Positions 1-12,268 of a stretch of 64,000 bases of DNA are shown in pieces. The position numbers were made by a program, and so were the translations under genes. The notes beneath the pieces were generated by a model. The model saw only the letters and a list, made by a program, of their open reading frames with translations. It was not told where the DNA came from and made no database searches. The stretch is from NCBI RefSeq assembly GCF_040183065.1, contig NC_091120.1, positions 71,264,708 through 71,328,707 of the forward strand. Reading direction: 5' to 3'. The DNA is from Periplaneta americana. Taxonomy: Eukaryota; Arthropoda; Insecta; Blattodea; Blattidae. How positions within the stretch are numbered: position 1 is the first letter of the stretch; every line of letters starts with the position of its first letter.

Positions 1-2195
1 AGACTGTCTCCTAAGAGAGTTCCCACCCGTTACCATCACATTTCGCACCCATGTTGGCTAAATGGCATTGAATTGGGGCCAGAATTTGTATGAAGTTTAT
101 CGTCCCTCAAATATACAAGATGAATCTACAATCTTTAAAATCGCCCTTTCCTCTGACGGACTCTGTATAATGATGTAAGACCAACAGTTCAACTTCCTGT
201 ACCATGTGTACCAAAGTATTATCCTTTAAGTGATGAGAGCTTTTGCCGCTTACTTCGCTACGCTTGTCTTGCTCTGCAACCATGGGCACATTAAATTTTC
301 AACCAACTTCGATGTTCCTGTTTTGTGAACATAGCCAAAACACAACAGTTTAAAAAGGTAACTCACACAACATTACATTCTTCTCACCCAGCACAAGGGA
401 AAGCCCGTTTACTGTGAGGTAGATAAGACATAGACCAACATATTGTAGAAATGAATAATTCATTCCGTCTCGTTTCCCTTCCAAAGCCATGTTGCCAATA
501 ATTAAGTTTCAACCCACGTATACTTATATCTCTTTCCTTCACTGCATTATTTCCTCTTCTGAGGTAGACTATGATCTCAAACCGGTACACCGGAATTTCA
601 AACGCATGTTTTGATAACAGATACAGACACATGTAAAATCACAGCGTACAAAGCCAATATTCTGAACGTATGGACAACTCTTGAGTAGATATTGTAGGTC
701 ATCAAAGCTCCAAATGTCAAGAGAATGAGACTAAAATACCTGAAAAAAATGTAGGCCTATTTGTAATTAAATTAGTGGGATCATTCAATAACTAAATTGA
801 CATTCAAATATATATATATATATATATATGTTTTATACATATATTATTCCATGATCTGTGGATATGGAGTGGCAACTATGGACATTATTGCAACATATTC
901 ACAAACATAAGTAATGTAGCTAAATTTTCAAAGCAACTGTACAATGTAACATGTCATTTTGAAGTAGGCAACGTGATACAAGAACTGTTCCTTCAAACAA
1001 GAGAATTGCACTACGGATACCTAATCAAGAAACTGTAAACAATACGTTATCTACATTATGAACGATTCCAAAACCTGTATGTGGATTTAAATATTTAAAA
1101 ATGGTAGAAATGTTATTATTGATTAAGAACGCCGAGGATGATCTGTTGAAGCTTCAATACTAATGCTTGAAATAAAGATTATTCCCTAAGATAAGATGCA
1201 ACTGTTAAATATACATATGGCACTAGAATTGCATGTAGGCCCTAAGTGTGAAAACTGCATTCCATTGTCCATAACCGACTGCACTATCATAAAACGTATT
1301 CAATATGAGTTGCTGCAGATAATTATTGTGACATGGGATGAAATGAAGATACATCACTTCGAACAGGAATCCAAGACCATTGGAATCATCCATTCTTAAT
1401 AAATAATGACATAAATTCTCATCACCTAAGGAGAAAAATTAAAACTATGATTGTTTCAGAATTGAAAGGTAATAACAAGTATGATTTACGATGCCAAAGG
1501 GGCAATTTTACATGACTTCGTTAAGAGCATTGTACTGTGAATATCGATAACAATTACACTGACTTCTGAGGAAAAATTGGAGAGAACGTTATTGTGAAGA
1601 TGGCGTTCGACGCTCAAATTTGGGTTCTACTTATCTTGGCCAAAGCTTGACCTATATGTCTTCTCAAACCAGTGTCAATTCTCTTTCAATGACAGGTCCT
1701 TAATTTGCTGTTACTCGCCCCAATGCTACGAGCAGACTCATAGCTGTCGCTAGAGATGAGAGCCAAGGACAACACTTGGTCTGAGGGTGCTCTGAGTTCA
1801 CCAAATGCTCTAGATCAACTTCACACTCGAAATGAATTATAATGGAGATGTTGGTGATGTTGATGGAGAATAAAACTGATGAGAAATCACAGGAGGGCCG
1901 TAGAAAATCCCCTGTGCTTCCTGGAACACAGAAAACCATCAAATGTACTAGCGATCTAAGGGGGGGGGGGGGGGGGAGAAGTCCTGACATATCACTATTA
2001 CAGACCAGATGTTACACCGTCATACTGTCACATGTTTAGTCCTAGAAAGACACCCTCTAGTTCGTTCATAATGACTAAGAGCGAATTAAAGTGTAACATT
2101 AGTTAAATTACTAGGAGTAATATAAGTTCCTCTCCGCAGAATGTACAAAAGCTTTTATACAGGGACCGGAAAATTAGTAGTAGCATTATAGTCGC

Positions 2196-2260
<65 letters not shown>

Positions 2261-2600
2261 CAGCAGCAGCAGTAATAGCATGAGAAGAAATAATATTAGT
2301 TGTAATTGAAGTAGTATCAATGGTAATAGTAAATCTAGTAGTAATAGTAGTATCAGTATCAGTAGCAGAAGTAGTAACAACAGCAGCAGCAGTAGTAGTA
2401 GTAGTAGTGGTAGTATTAGCAGTAAAGTAAAAACAGTAATAGTAAAAGTGATAGTACAATTAGTGATGGTAGTAGTATTATAATAAGTGTTATTAAAAGT
2501 AGTAGTAATTCTAGTAGTAGTAACAGCACTATTATAGAGAGAGTGTGTGTATGTGTGTATGTTTGTTACAGAAGAATTGGAAAAACCAGCCTATTAAAAT
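1..2600 (+). repeat. Array spacer of the preceding unit (subtype alpha)
   Basis: From about position 38 this stretch matches 15461-17640 closely and 25690-27770 and 31290-33400 more loosely, in the same order and orientation, so it is the spacer of a gene unit whose gene lies left of the window. It shares private variants with spacer 2 (for example the reading around 60-110), which defines subtype alpha. It holds an AT run near 811-829, a homopolymer G run near 1960-1976 and the GTA microsatellite. No credible gene was found. Short open frames here are not conserved as protein between units. Confidence 0.8.
2190..2410. repeat. GTA/GCA trinucleotide microsatellite, spacer 0
   Basis: Long runs of GTA with interspersed GCA and ATA triplets. 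The same microsatellite sits at the same relative place in spacers 2, 3 and 4, so it predates the duplication of the units and has since changed length in each. Long low-complexity frames on both strands (poly-Val, poly-Leu, poly-Thr) are its by-products. Confidence 0.95.
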
Positions 2601-3564
2601 ATTTTTATTGTTCAATGGCTCTTGGTCCAGGCCACTTCATTTCCAATCCACACTATCATATCAATTTAAGGTGAGTCACAAAATTATACATATTTTAAAT
2701 TCAAATTGAATTTGAATTTCTGCAAGAGCACTGTAATAATATGAGTTAAGAGAAAAAGAAAATAGATCATTAAGTGCGGGAGCTGTGGTACAGTATCGCG
2801 AAACTGTGAAGATTAGAGTACGCGCAAGAAGTAGCAGAGGTAGCAATAATTTTCAAAAGCATTATGTTTCGTAAGAGAAAAAAGCGAAACGAAGGACTAT
2901 TATCACTTTACTTAAAGGACGCAAATTAGCTTAAATATGCATATTCACTAAATTCAAGCCAGACGACCTGCGATGGTTCCCTTGTACACGCAATAAATTG
3001 AGTTTATACCACCCTCCATCCATGGTCCATTATTTCACACAATGTAAAACTTGTACACAATAGAAATTAGTATCAACTTTCTTGCAATTTTTCTATTGTA
3101 TTTTATAATATTATACAACACACGAGTAAAAAGTTACAACACAACAATCACCTATATTGCGTTAGAACGACAGGTTTATTTAAGAATTATTTTATTTTCA
3201 CATTGCTCCACTTCACATCAAAAAAAAAAAAAAAAAAAAAAACCTTCATCCAGTAACTGTACGCCTACTATGTAGTTTGAAACAAAATCATTACCACTAA
3301 AAATGATACTGTCGCACTTCAATTGCGATTGAAAACCTATGCATTTACTGCCTCGTTAATTCTGCACAATTCTGATAACAAAGCTATAACTTCACCGCTA
3401 CCTAAATACATCAATCACTTCTACACATTTCCTTCACCGAAATTTGGCACCTTTCACAATTTCTGTAAGAGACGTTTTATGACTTTTCTACTCCAGCCAT
3501 TTTAAGATCCGTACGTCTATCCCAACAACGTTTCTGTGTATAGCCAGTCACCAACATACATCAA
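2601..3564 (+). other. Upstream region of gene copy 1, no gene seen
   Basis: Homologous to the upstream flanks of copies 3, 4 and 5 (20470-21370, 28270-29175, 34000-34870) but more diverged. A run of 23 A lies at 3220-3242; it is absent or only a few bases long in the sister copies. Close to the gene the homology is broken by a deletion of about 125 bp: the sequence jumps from the equivalent of 21375 to the equivalent of 21505, which removes the TATA box and the conserved 18-bp box seen in all other copies. Confidence 0.7.
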
Positions 3565-4657
3565 ATGAGGATCTTCCTGGTAAGTACATCCACTCATTAT
3601 TTACAATTAACATAACCACTCAAAACAAGTCGATTATTTCATTTTCATCGTAATAAGCTACTCCCTTCAGTTCAGTTCTATAACTGCAACAATATCCTCT
3701 CCAGATATTTCTCGTGGCTCTGGCGGCCGCAGCAGCCACCGTCCCAGACACCAGGACCATAAAGAAGCGCGGAATCGATCATCGCCATGGAGGAACTAGT
3801 TACAGTTCCTTTAACCTCGGGGCAGCCCCCAGTAATCACGGAGGATTAATTAGCTCTTCTGGTTACGGACACGGAGGAATCTCAGCTGGTCTTATTAGCT
3901 CCGTAGGTTATGGCTACGGAGGAATACCCAGCGGCGTTGGACATGGAGGATTCGGCGGTTCTAAGATCCCATTAGCTCCGGAGGCTATGGAAACGGAGGA
4001 TTCGATCTGGGATATGAAGGAATCGGCGGGAGTGTCGGAGGTTTCGGAGGGGGCGTAGGAGATTTTGGAGGAGGCGCTGGAGGGGGTGATGTCCAGGTCA
4101 ATACTATTACTCAAACAGTTCCAGTCCCCGTTCCTCAGCCCTACACTGTTCCATTCAAAAGGCCCGTCCCTGTACCTGTCCAAGTACAATACACAGTTGA
4201 GAAATCCCTCCCCGTTCTTGTAGTCGTTCCTCAACCCTACACTGTCATCGTTCCCAGACCCGTTCCAGTTCCTGTACAACGACCCGTTGCAGTTGCTGTA
4301 CCAGACGCCATCCCTGTCCCTGTACCTCAAGCCGTCCCTGTACCTCAAGCCATACCCGTATCAGTGCCCCAAGCTGTACCGGTAGCTGTTCCTGTACCTG
4401 TATCAGTGCCTCAGCCCATAGCTGTCAACGTTCCAATACATGTGGTGGTTCCAGGGCGTAATGGTAGAGGTGCCGGAGCCGGTATTGGAGCTGGAAGAGC
4501 AGGTTTTGGATCGGGTGGAGCTGGTTTTGGATAGGGAGGAGCTGGTTTTGGATAGGGAGGAGCTGGCTTTGGATCGGGAGGAGCCGGTTTAGGTCACGGG
4601 TTTGGAGGTTATGGAGGTTTTGCCCACTTCTCCTCCGGAGGTTACGGCAAACACAAA
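3565..4657 (+). pseudogene. Gene copy 1: decayed secreted Gly/Pro-Val-rich protein gene
   Basis: The two-exon layout of the family is still visible: exon 1 at 3565-3579 reads M-R-I-F-L and ends at a GTAAGT donor, and exon 2 starts at 3705 after CCAG with I-F-L-V-A-L-A. The signal peptide, the KKRG dibasic site and the GYGHGG repeats follow. The copy is broken. One base is missing relative to copy 2 near 3963-3975, which throws the frame off before the Pro-Val domain. Two TAG codons at 4532-4534 and 4553-4555 interrupt the C-terminal Gly-rich domain in its proper frame. The family stop codon at 4655-4657 is changed to AAA. The core promoter is deleted as well. This is a host gene and very probably a true pseudogene. 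Splice sites are intact, so a transcript is possible only from a different promoter. Confidence 0.9.
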
Positions 4658-4814
4658 TCTCGAAAATTACAACTTATTATTGTCAAAGTGGCCTCCTTTT
4701 GTTGCTCATGTTGGACTGTGTGACTAATTTGAGTGTTTATATTTAATTCTCATTCTGTGATTATTGTAATAAATTTTTCTACTTGACAATTACATGTAAT
4801 TGTTGGTAAAATTT

Positions 4815-4820
4815 AATAAA
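4815..4820 (+). other. Relic poly(A) signal of copy 1
   Basis: AATAAA followed by TAAATTATTT, at the same distance beyond the reading frame as in copies 2-5, inside a 3' flank recognisable in all copies. Confidence 0.65.
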
Positions 4821-6495
4821 TAAATTATTTCAAATGTTCATATTTTTAATTTTGGCTCACTTAATTCTTTGATGATCCTTACCATTTAAAAATAATTATA
4901 CTCGAAACAAGTACAATTTTCAATTAAATATGTAAGTATGTATAAACGATAATGTAAGTGTCACAAAATATACCTCTTCATATGAGGTGTAAGCAGAATT
5001 TTCTTGGGTTTAGTAAACATAGAATTATTTTAAAGCATAAGAAATATATCAAGTATTGCAATAAAGAGACGGCATGTATGACAAAATGTATATTTGATTT
5101 CGTTTATAATGTATCCAATCTAAAAATGAATATGCTACATTGTATCTGGGGCCTTGTGATAAAACGTCCTATTTTGATTTCTGTTTTTTTTTAACAGAAC
5201 TGTCTCTTTTGCGAATAAGCACTTTTTTCTTCCCCAGATATGTTTTCCTCTTCATTTATTAAGATATTACTCTTATTTTAATAGTATAATACACAAGTTA
5301 CATTTACTGCAATATTGAATATGAAAGGCTGTACATTCCGTTTGTATACCATGTACTGAAGTAATACCTACCAGTACTCTAAAAAATTGTTAGGAGTAGC
5401 ACGATTCCTTTTCTCCCCCGAGGCTTTTCCTTCATCACATATGCAGATGGAATGAATCATGGCGCTGTATTATAAATTAAGAATGACATTCACCCCTAGT
5501 AATCACAAAAATGTAGTTCTTGTGAAAGGTTCTAATTGCAAAATCCCATTGCACACTTCTTAACATTTCAATAATGGCTAAATGGCACTGAATTGTATCA
5601 GAATTTGCATGCAGTTTATCGTCTCTAAACTGTATAATGATGAATCTACACTCTTTAAAATCGCCCTTCCTCTGCCGGACTGTGTGTAATGACGTTGGAC
5701 CCACAGTTCAATTTCCTGTGCCACGTGTGCACAAGCATTATCATGCAAAATGATGGGAGATTTTTTACAAAAAGTGTTGCCGCTTCCTTCGAAACACTTG
5801 TCTTGGTGTGCAAGGACGGGAACATTGAATTTTCAACCAACTTCGCTGTTCTTGTTTTATGAACATGCCGAAAACACAACACTATCTTCTTCTTACCACA
5901 CCGCATGCACTTTGAGTCGCAAGGGAAAGTCCATTTACTGTGAGGTAGATTGGACATAGACCAACATATTGTAGAAGTGAATAATTAATTTCGTCTCGTT
6001 TCGCTTCCATAGCACTGTTGCCACTAATAAAGTTTCAACCCACATATATAGACCTATATGTCTTTCCTCCACTGCGTAATTTCCCCTTCTGGAGTAGACT
6101 ATTGTCTGAAACCGGTACACCGACATTTCAAATGCATGTATTTTCGTACCAGATGTAAAGTCGCAACGTACAAAGCCAAGATTTTGACCGTATTTGGAAG
6201 TGTTCAGTAGACATTGTAGCTCATCTAAACTTAAGATGTGAAGTGACTGAGACTAAAATACCTAAAAATATATATTAGTAATAAAATTAATTGGATCATT
6301 CAATAACTATATTAAGATTCAATTATAAATTTTTTTTTTCCATGATGTAGTGGCAACTATGGACATTTTTGCAACATATTTACAAACATAACGAATGCAT
6401 CTAACATATCCTAAATCAACTAAAGAATATAACATGCCAATTTGAAGTAGTACGCACACTGATTCGAAAACTGTTTCTTGAAACAAGAGTATAGC
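4821..6495 (+). repeat. 3' flank of copy 1 and start of spacer 1 (subtype beta)
   Basis: 4821-5460 matches the 3' flanks of copies 3-5 (for example 22751-23450). 5470-6480 matches 25680-26600 and 31250-32260 and carries the subtype-beta variants, unlike spacers 0 and 2. Minus-strand frames in this block are partly conserved between units but show no domain I recognise. I treat it as duplicated non-coding DNA, possibly holding an old unrecognised element. Confidence 0.7.
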
Positions 6496-6499
6496 AATA

Positions 6500-6780
6500 T
6501 GATATTATATATGATATGATAGATATGATATATGATGAAATGATAAGATATGATATGATATGATATATCATAAAATGATAAGATATGATATATGATATGA
6601 TATGATATGATATGATATGATATGATATGATATGATATGATATGATATGATATGATATGATATGATATGATATGATATATGATATGATATGATGTATGAT
6701 GTATGATGTATGATATATGATATGATATGATATATGATATGATATGATATGATACATGATATATGATATGATATATCATT
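6500..6780. repeat. TATGA pentanucleotide satellite, left block
   Basis: Nearly pure repeats of TATGA with irregular TATA interruptions. It interrupts the homology of spacer 1 with the other spacers, so it arose or expanded in this unit only. The Tyr/His/Ile/Ser-repeating frames on the minus strand come from the five-base period and are not genes. Confidence 0.95.
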
Positions 6781-7008
6781 GTGTGAATGCAAGAACTAGG
6801 TAACTCGAAATTTGCGATTTTTACTTACCTCTTTTCAGCATAGCAAAAATCGCGCAAAATGTAATGCAAGAACTTGGTAACTGATCGGACGATACCTGTG
6901 ACATCTATTTTCCAATATAACAAATAGGTGAATGAAAACGGGACATATGGGCAATGGGCAATGTCACAAAATATGATAAATCAAGTAACCTAGTTCTTGC
7001 ATTCACAC
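6781..7008. mobile_element. Short terminal-inverted-repeat element (MITE-like)
   Basis: The ends are inverted repeats: GTGTGAATGCAAGAACTAGG at the left and its complement at the right, about 20-24 bp. A related AAGAACTTGGTAACT motif recurs inside near 6865. It has no coding capacity and is 228 bp long. A target-site duplication cannot be read because both flanks are satellite. The superfamily is unknown. Confidence 0.65.
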
Positions 7009-7422
7009 GACGATGTGATGTGTGATGTTGTGTGATGGTGTGATGTTAGGTGTGATGTTGTGTGATGGTGTGATGTTAGGTGTGATGTTAGGTGTGATGT
7101 TGTGTGTGAGGTGTGAGGTGTGAGGTGTGATGTGTGATGTGTGATGAGTGATGAGTGATGAGTGATGAGTGATGAGTGATGAGTGATGAGTGATGAGTGA
7201 TGAGTGATGAGTGATGAGTGATGAGTGATGAGTGATGAGTGATGAGTGATGAGTGATGAGTGATGAGTGATGAGTGATGTGTGATGTGTGATGTGATATA
7301 TGATATGATATGATATGATATGATATGATATGATATGATATGATATGATATGATATGATATGATATGATATGATATGATATGATATGATATGATATGATA
7401 TGATATGATATGATATGAAGAA
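7009..7422. repeat. Compound satellite: TGTGATGT-type, GATGAGT heptamer and TATGA pentamer
   Basis: Three blocks follow one another: irregular TGTGATG repeats (about 7009-7146), a GATGAGT seven-base tandem of roughly 19 copies (about 7147-7280), then a pure TATGA tandem to about 7420. The pentamer is the same as that left of the small TIR element. Confidence 0.95.
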
Positions 7423-8789
7423 TGCTGAAAAAAATATTTGTCTAGTTACAATGCTAATTTTTGAAAAGTATATATTGTTAAGATGATTCGGGAAGATATA
7501 AAGTAACTATTCAAGATATCGCTTAATATTTGAAGTCTGGTAACTGTACGTTCTATTGTCCATAACAGAATAGACTATCAGAAAACTTGCTCAGGGAATG
7601 AGTTTCTGCAGATAATTGTGTCCTAGGATTGAATGTGGATACATACGAATAATTATTTCGATCCAAAATCCAAGATTCTGTGGAAACATTAGTTATTACT
7701 TCTTGGTAAAATAGAATATCAATCATCTGCAGACGAAGTAATTATGACCATAGGTAGGAAGTTCATACCAACACAGTAGATTGTAGTTGAGTACAGCGAG
7801 AAGTATAGATGTCATCCTCGCCTCGCTATGCTCCCGCTCGCTACATACGATAAGCAGTATGTTCATATAAGTAACGCATGTGGCATTCTTTGGAACTGTT
7901 TACAGTCGTGAATAGTTTGACGAATACTGTTAATTTATATTAATATTTTAGGTTCTGAACAAAGTGAGCTATTCTGTTATTATTGCATTATTCACCTAAT
8001 GTTAATATTATGCATGATTCCAAAAAAGGAAACTCATCTGTTATTAAATAATTATACAAACAGAATTATTTAACACGTTTATTTTTTCCAGGATTATTCT
8101 TCATTAAATGTTGACGTCTCGTGCTGCTATGCATTCGGTTGCATTACAGTCTAAGTTCAACATCGGAATTACGATACGATCTTCCTAGTTGTCATTATAA
8201 TAGAAATGAAATATTTTCTCGAAAACAATTATGGGTTTAATGTTATGTGACACATAAGAGATACACTATTAGATTCACAAAGTTATTGTTTACCTGATAA
8301 TAGTAAGAAATACTGTATCATATTTCAGATTTTCTCCAATAATGTCTTGTGACTTAGAATGAATATTTTCAGATTATCAAGTATTGTTCCTTTTTCTGCA
8401 CATAAAAGGAATAATTCTTCTCATAAAATGAAAATGTTCATAGTTATGTTGCAATGAGGCTAGAATCATAATAGGCTACTATACTTTGTATGTAATTTTT
8501 ATATATATTTGGGTAAATTATTTTAGTTTGAGGTTTACGAAGTTTATAATTACAAATTATTGTTCTTTTATATTATTCGTTTATTATTTCCTTGTTCCAA
8601 GGCTGTGGACGGTTGGAGCACATGTTTGGTTACTACTCGACTATACATTTTCGTCGTTTTGTTTCACTGACAATTAGTGATGCGCTATTTCTTTTCATTC
8701 AGTAGACATACTATCTGAGATATGTAACAAATCTCCTACATCTACATTAAGTATTAAATGACATAACTTTATTGTTGCCTTTTACAATG
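7423..8789. other. Diverged remainder of spacer 1, no gene seen
   Basis: 7540-7690 weakly matches the stretch around 1250-1390 of spacer 0, so this is an older, diverged piece of the duplicated spacer. The rest is AT-rich with no coding signal, RNA gene or element end that I can support. Confidence 0.5.
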
Positions 8790-9576
8790 TAAATGTCCGA
8801 TTATTAAGGGGTCCTCTGAAGTTAAATATTTAGGCATAATTTTCGACAATCATTTAAAATGGAACCAACACATTCATTACCATTGTAATAAATTACATAA
8901 AATAATATATTATTTTGTTTTATTGAGGAATTACTTGTCAATAAGTTTATTACGCACAATATACTTAACTTTATTTGAATCGGTAATTATGTACGGTATT
9001 ATAAGATGGGGGAGCTCATTTAAAATCAATTTTAGTCGACTTCATTTAATATAGAAGAAAATAATTTAAATAATATGTTTCATAAACCAATTGATTTTCC
9101 ATCTTAAAAATTGTTAAAAAGAGACAAATTTAGTACATTGTCTTAATAAAATTCATACATAAAAATCGAAATAATTTCGAATTGTAATCTAATAGCTATG
9201 AAACAAAAGGTATGAATTCTTTAAGAATGTTTGAACCAAAATGCAACACTGCTATAGTAGTAATTTAAATACAAGAATATATAACAAATTTATATTTAAA
9301 TATCATGATCTTGTCAATTCTAATAGTTCTAGTATTAAATTTAAAAAAAGTTAGGTATAGATTTTACAAATAATGAAAAATTGTAAATTTTTAATTTATA
9401 TATTCTTATTGCATAGCAGACATAAGACAAATTGTATTATTTACTTCTTAATTTCAATTCTGGAATCCGTCCCTGAACACGAGTTCTACTCTTCCAGGGG
9501 TGAGCTGAAGTTTTTTTTTATTCTGTTTTTATTATATTTTATTTACAATTAATACCAAAGTAAATAAAATAAATAA
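8790..9576 (+). mobile_element. LINE 3' fragment (CR1/Jockey-group reverse transcriptase tail)
   Basis: From about 8815 one frame reads the usual start of the region after the reverse-transcriptase catalytic core: VKYLGIIFDNHLKWNQHI, then a helix-rich stretch ending in MYGIIRWGSS. This is the standard LINE palm/thumb pattern (YLG..D..L.W..HI ... YG...WG). The frame then decays. The copy ends in an AT-rich 3' tail with AAATA repeats near 9555-9576. It is 5' truncated and dead. The exact clade cannot be fixed by eye. Confidence 0.8.
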
Positions 9577-10232
9577 ATATGGTTCAAGCAAACACAAACC
9601 AGTTTTCGTACCTAATTCCTAGCTCTAATTATGACTCTTTTAGGATACTAAGACTTTGCAGGAACAATTAACTGCGACCTCAAGTTCGTCATACTCAAAA
9701 TAGAGAGAATAGCACCGAATTGCTGAAATAATGAAGACAGTGTTACTACGAGAACTTCGTGGGTTGCAAAGATTAGGGTTCTACTACTTCTGGATAACGC
9801 TTGTCTTCAGTATGCACATACTATTGTCGAATGTACTGCAAAACTAGGCAGGGAGGTACTGCAAAATTCCCCTTACAATCCAGTTCTCGCATGATGAGAT
9901 TATCATAGGCTTGGAACCAGAAAGATGCTCTGAGAGCCAGAAAGTTCATTGATAATAACATGCATAAACAAAGTGCAAGAGTTTAAGTCACAAGGGTAGT
10001 AATTTCTTCTCTGCAGGATATGAAAAGCTTCTAGAGGGATGGATAGAGAAAATGTATACCGTACTTGCAGTGATAATAGTGATAGTAGCAGCAGCAATAT
10101 CGGTAGTAATAGTATCGGCTGGCGCTCTGAACTACAGAAATTCAATGTGGCCGAGAATTCGTTGAGGAATTTTATTTTCCCCAGAGTCGTCTGTCACGAA
10201 CAGGGTTCTTTACGTAAGTACACCGTGTTCTG
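9577..10232. other. Diverged spacer DNA, no gene seen
   Basis: 9985-10110 shows weak homology to the spacer block just before and within the GTA microsatellite of other units (TCTGCAG...AAAAGCTT followed by short AGT/AGC triplets). This appears to be the degraded spacer-1 equivalent. Nothing else can be supported. Confidence 0.45.
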
Positions 10233-11326
10233 CTTAGAGGGATCGAGAAATAAATGCTAACCATTTAAAATCAGATGAAGATATTGTTTTGATTTACATC
10301 TGATAAGATGCAGAAACTGTCCAAGTTTATGCACCAAAAAAAAGTTGCATGTTCATGCGCATGCGCACGAACATTTATCGAGGAAACAAGCCTGGCGCCA
10401 TTCAGTAGGATATTCCGTCATTCGACCATTCTTCTTCTTCTTCATTATCGAGGCGACAGTCAAAGGGAATGTCTATCTGGACATGTAGTATAACATTTCA
10501 TTTTCTATTCAATTCAATTTATTAAGCCATTAAACGTGCAGTGATACGCTTCGTTACAAAAAAAAGCATACATTTGAAAATATACATATAATAAAACAGT
10601 AATTAGAATGAAAACACAAAATATTTTGAAACTCTAAAATTAATGAAAACACTTCACTTTTATGTAAAAATTGTAACTAATCTAAATAACTTTATTCATT
10701 AAAAAACAATTTCGTATGAATTTATGTTCAGAAACTCATCTACAGAGTAGAAGGGATTAATTAAAAGCCAATTATAAAATCTAGCTTTGAAACAATTGGT
10801 TGGTAACTTATAATATTGACTGGGAAGCTTATTATGTAATTTCATCCACATGACAGAAAAAATAATTGTACCAGTTTTATGTTGATCAACTCCTCCCAGA
10901 ATCGCTTTTCAGAAACATGGGACTCCACCCCATCACTATAGGGCAGTCCGTGGCTTCTTGAATGAAAACTTTCCCAATAGGTTGATTGGAAGAGGAGAAC
11001 CATTGCTTGGCCTCATAGGTCACCCGACTTGATGCCCATTGACCTTCCTTTGGGGCTCTGTGACAAGTGTTGTGTACTAATGTGATACAGTTGGCAAGCT
11101 GAGACAACGCATTATAAATGCAGCTACGCTAGTCACTTCACATTTGCTACAGACACTTGAATACCGTTAACAAGTCTGCAGAGCAACCCAAGGTGCACAC
11201 ATCGAGCTACACTGACCATTCTCCGAAACTCGAAGCGTTCTTACATCAAGTTATACACTACAAATGTGATGTTATAAAACCATTATCTGTACTTTAAATT
11301 ACCACTTATTTCTCGATCCCTCTAAG
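10233..11326 (+). mobile_element. Tc1/mariner-superfamily element with DD41D-type transposase relic
   Basis: The ends form an inverted repeat of about 24 bp (CTTAGAGGGATCGAGAAATA at 10233 and its complement ending at 11326). From about 10895 to 11225 the + strand reads a decayed C-terminal half of a transposase: GTPPHHYRAVRGFLNENFPN, then IGRGEP, a damaged SPDLTPLDF-like block, and CRATQGAHIEL just before the stop. In related sequences the spacing from the second catalytic Asp to the third is 41 residues. The second Asp is replaced by His in the KHGTPPH stretch, and there is an internal stop. A LINE fragment is inserted in the middle. No TA duplication is visible at the ends. Confidence 0.75.
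10505..10880 (-). mobile_element. LINE 3' end inserted in the mariner-type relic
   Basis: On the minus strand a frame of about 60 residues reads MWMKLHNKLPSQYYKLPT followed by FKARFYNWLLINPFYSVDEF and a stop. This is the typical extreme C-terminus of CR1/Jockey-group LINE ORF2 (NKLP ... F...L...L....YS..E). It is followed by a 3' untranslated tail ending in AATAAATTGAATTGAAT near 10510. The copy is 5' truncated. Confidence 0.75.
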
Positions 11327-12020
11327 TGGGACACGATGTACTATAAATCTAAGAAAAGGGACTCACACATTTACTTTTCACTCGGAGGAAACAGTGCTAA
11401 GGTTATTATATCCCTTTAAAATCCATCGTCATCTACGGCGTTTCAATCCGCAAATTTAGGGCCCAACGACGAGCATGGTAAATACAAGATCACCCGAGAC
11501 AAAAAATAGGCTACTTGTAGGGAGAATATATTGGAAAGTGTCAGAAGTTATAGGTTCAAAAGTAAATAACTAAATAAATAAATATATAAATAAATAACTG
11601 CTGATATAGTCTGATACGCCTCTTTTGATACTAATTGACTTGGAAAAGTGCTGATCGTTAAAATAACATCTACCTTAAACTTCCTTAATTTCGAAATATT
11701 TCTGGAATGTCATATCATCGGCCACAATTTTTCCATATAAAATTTCATAAAACAAAAGCAATGAAAGCCCCACAATATTTTAATAAACGGTTCTTTTTTC
11801 TCTATTATTTTGTATAAGTAAAATTTGGAGACTAAGAACAACTAGAGGAAGAAATACAGATTCTTCCGAAATTAAGTATCTACACTAGGTTTCTGGACAT
11901 TATTTCCTGGAACAGAAGAGAAATGAACACATAAGAAATTAAATGAAAATATGCTAGCTAACAAAAGTTAAAAATAAAATAAAGAGACGAAGTAATTCAG
12001 AGCGAATTTAGTGCAAGACT
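11327..12020. other. Unassigned AT-rich DNA, no gene seen
   Basis: No long frame, tandem structure or inverted ends stand out apart from a short TAAATAAATA run near 11568-11595. The stretch does not match the other spacers. Confidence 0.4.
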
Positions 12021-12031
12021 AACTACCAAAA

Positions 12032-12257
12032 AGTCGACTTGGTTGGCGAGTTGGTATAGCGCTGGCCTTCTTTGCCCAAGGTTGCGGGTTCGATCCCGGG
12101 CCAGGTCGATGGCATTTAAGTGTGCTTAAATGCGACAGGCTCATGTCATTAGATTTAGTGGCATGTAAAAGAACTCCTGCGGGACAAAATTCCGGCACAT
12201 CCGGCGACGCTGATATAACCTCTGCAGTTGCGAGCGTCGTTAAATAAACCATAACAT
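12032..12257 (+). mobile_element. tRNA-derived SINE with target-site duplications
   Basis: The head is tRNA-like, with an A box (GAGTTGGTATAGCGCTGG) and a B box (GGTTCGATCCC) at the right spacing for an internal RNA polymerase III promoter. A unique body and an AAATAAACC-type tail follow. AACTACCAAAA is present on both sides (12021-12031 and 12258-12268), an 11-bp target-site duplication. The copy looks full length and fairly young. It is not a functional tRNA gene, because no cloverleaf 3' half follows. Confidence 0.9.
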
Positions 12258-12268
12258 AACTACCAAAA

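Noticed and set aside
1960-1976. Run of G as a functional G-quadruplex
   Set aside because: A homopolymer expansion in one spacer copy only; the sister spacers have a short GC-rich sequence there, so no conserved function is suggested.
2103-2459. Poly-Thr, poly-Leu and poly-Val frames over the GTA arrays (also 17549-17816, 20018-20466, 27744-28076, 33396-33779)
   Set aside because: Products of trinucleotide repeats open in several frames; not genes.
6416-6792. Three overlapping His/Ile/Ser/Tyr-repeat frames
   Set aside because: They come from the TATGA pentamer, which reads as a repeating pentapeptide in every frame.
12036-12110. Possible tRNA gene
   Set aside because: A and B boxes are present, but the cloverleaf is incomplete and the body, tail and target duplications show a SINE.
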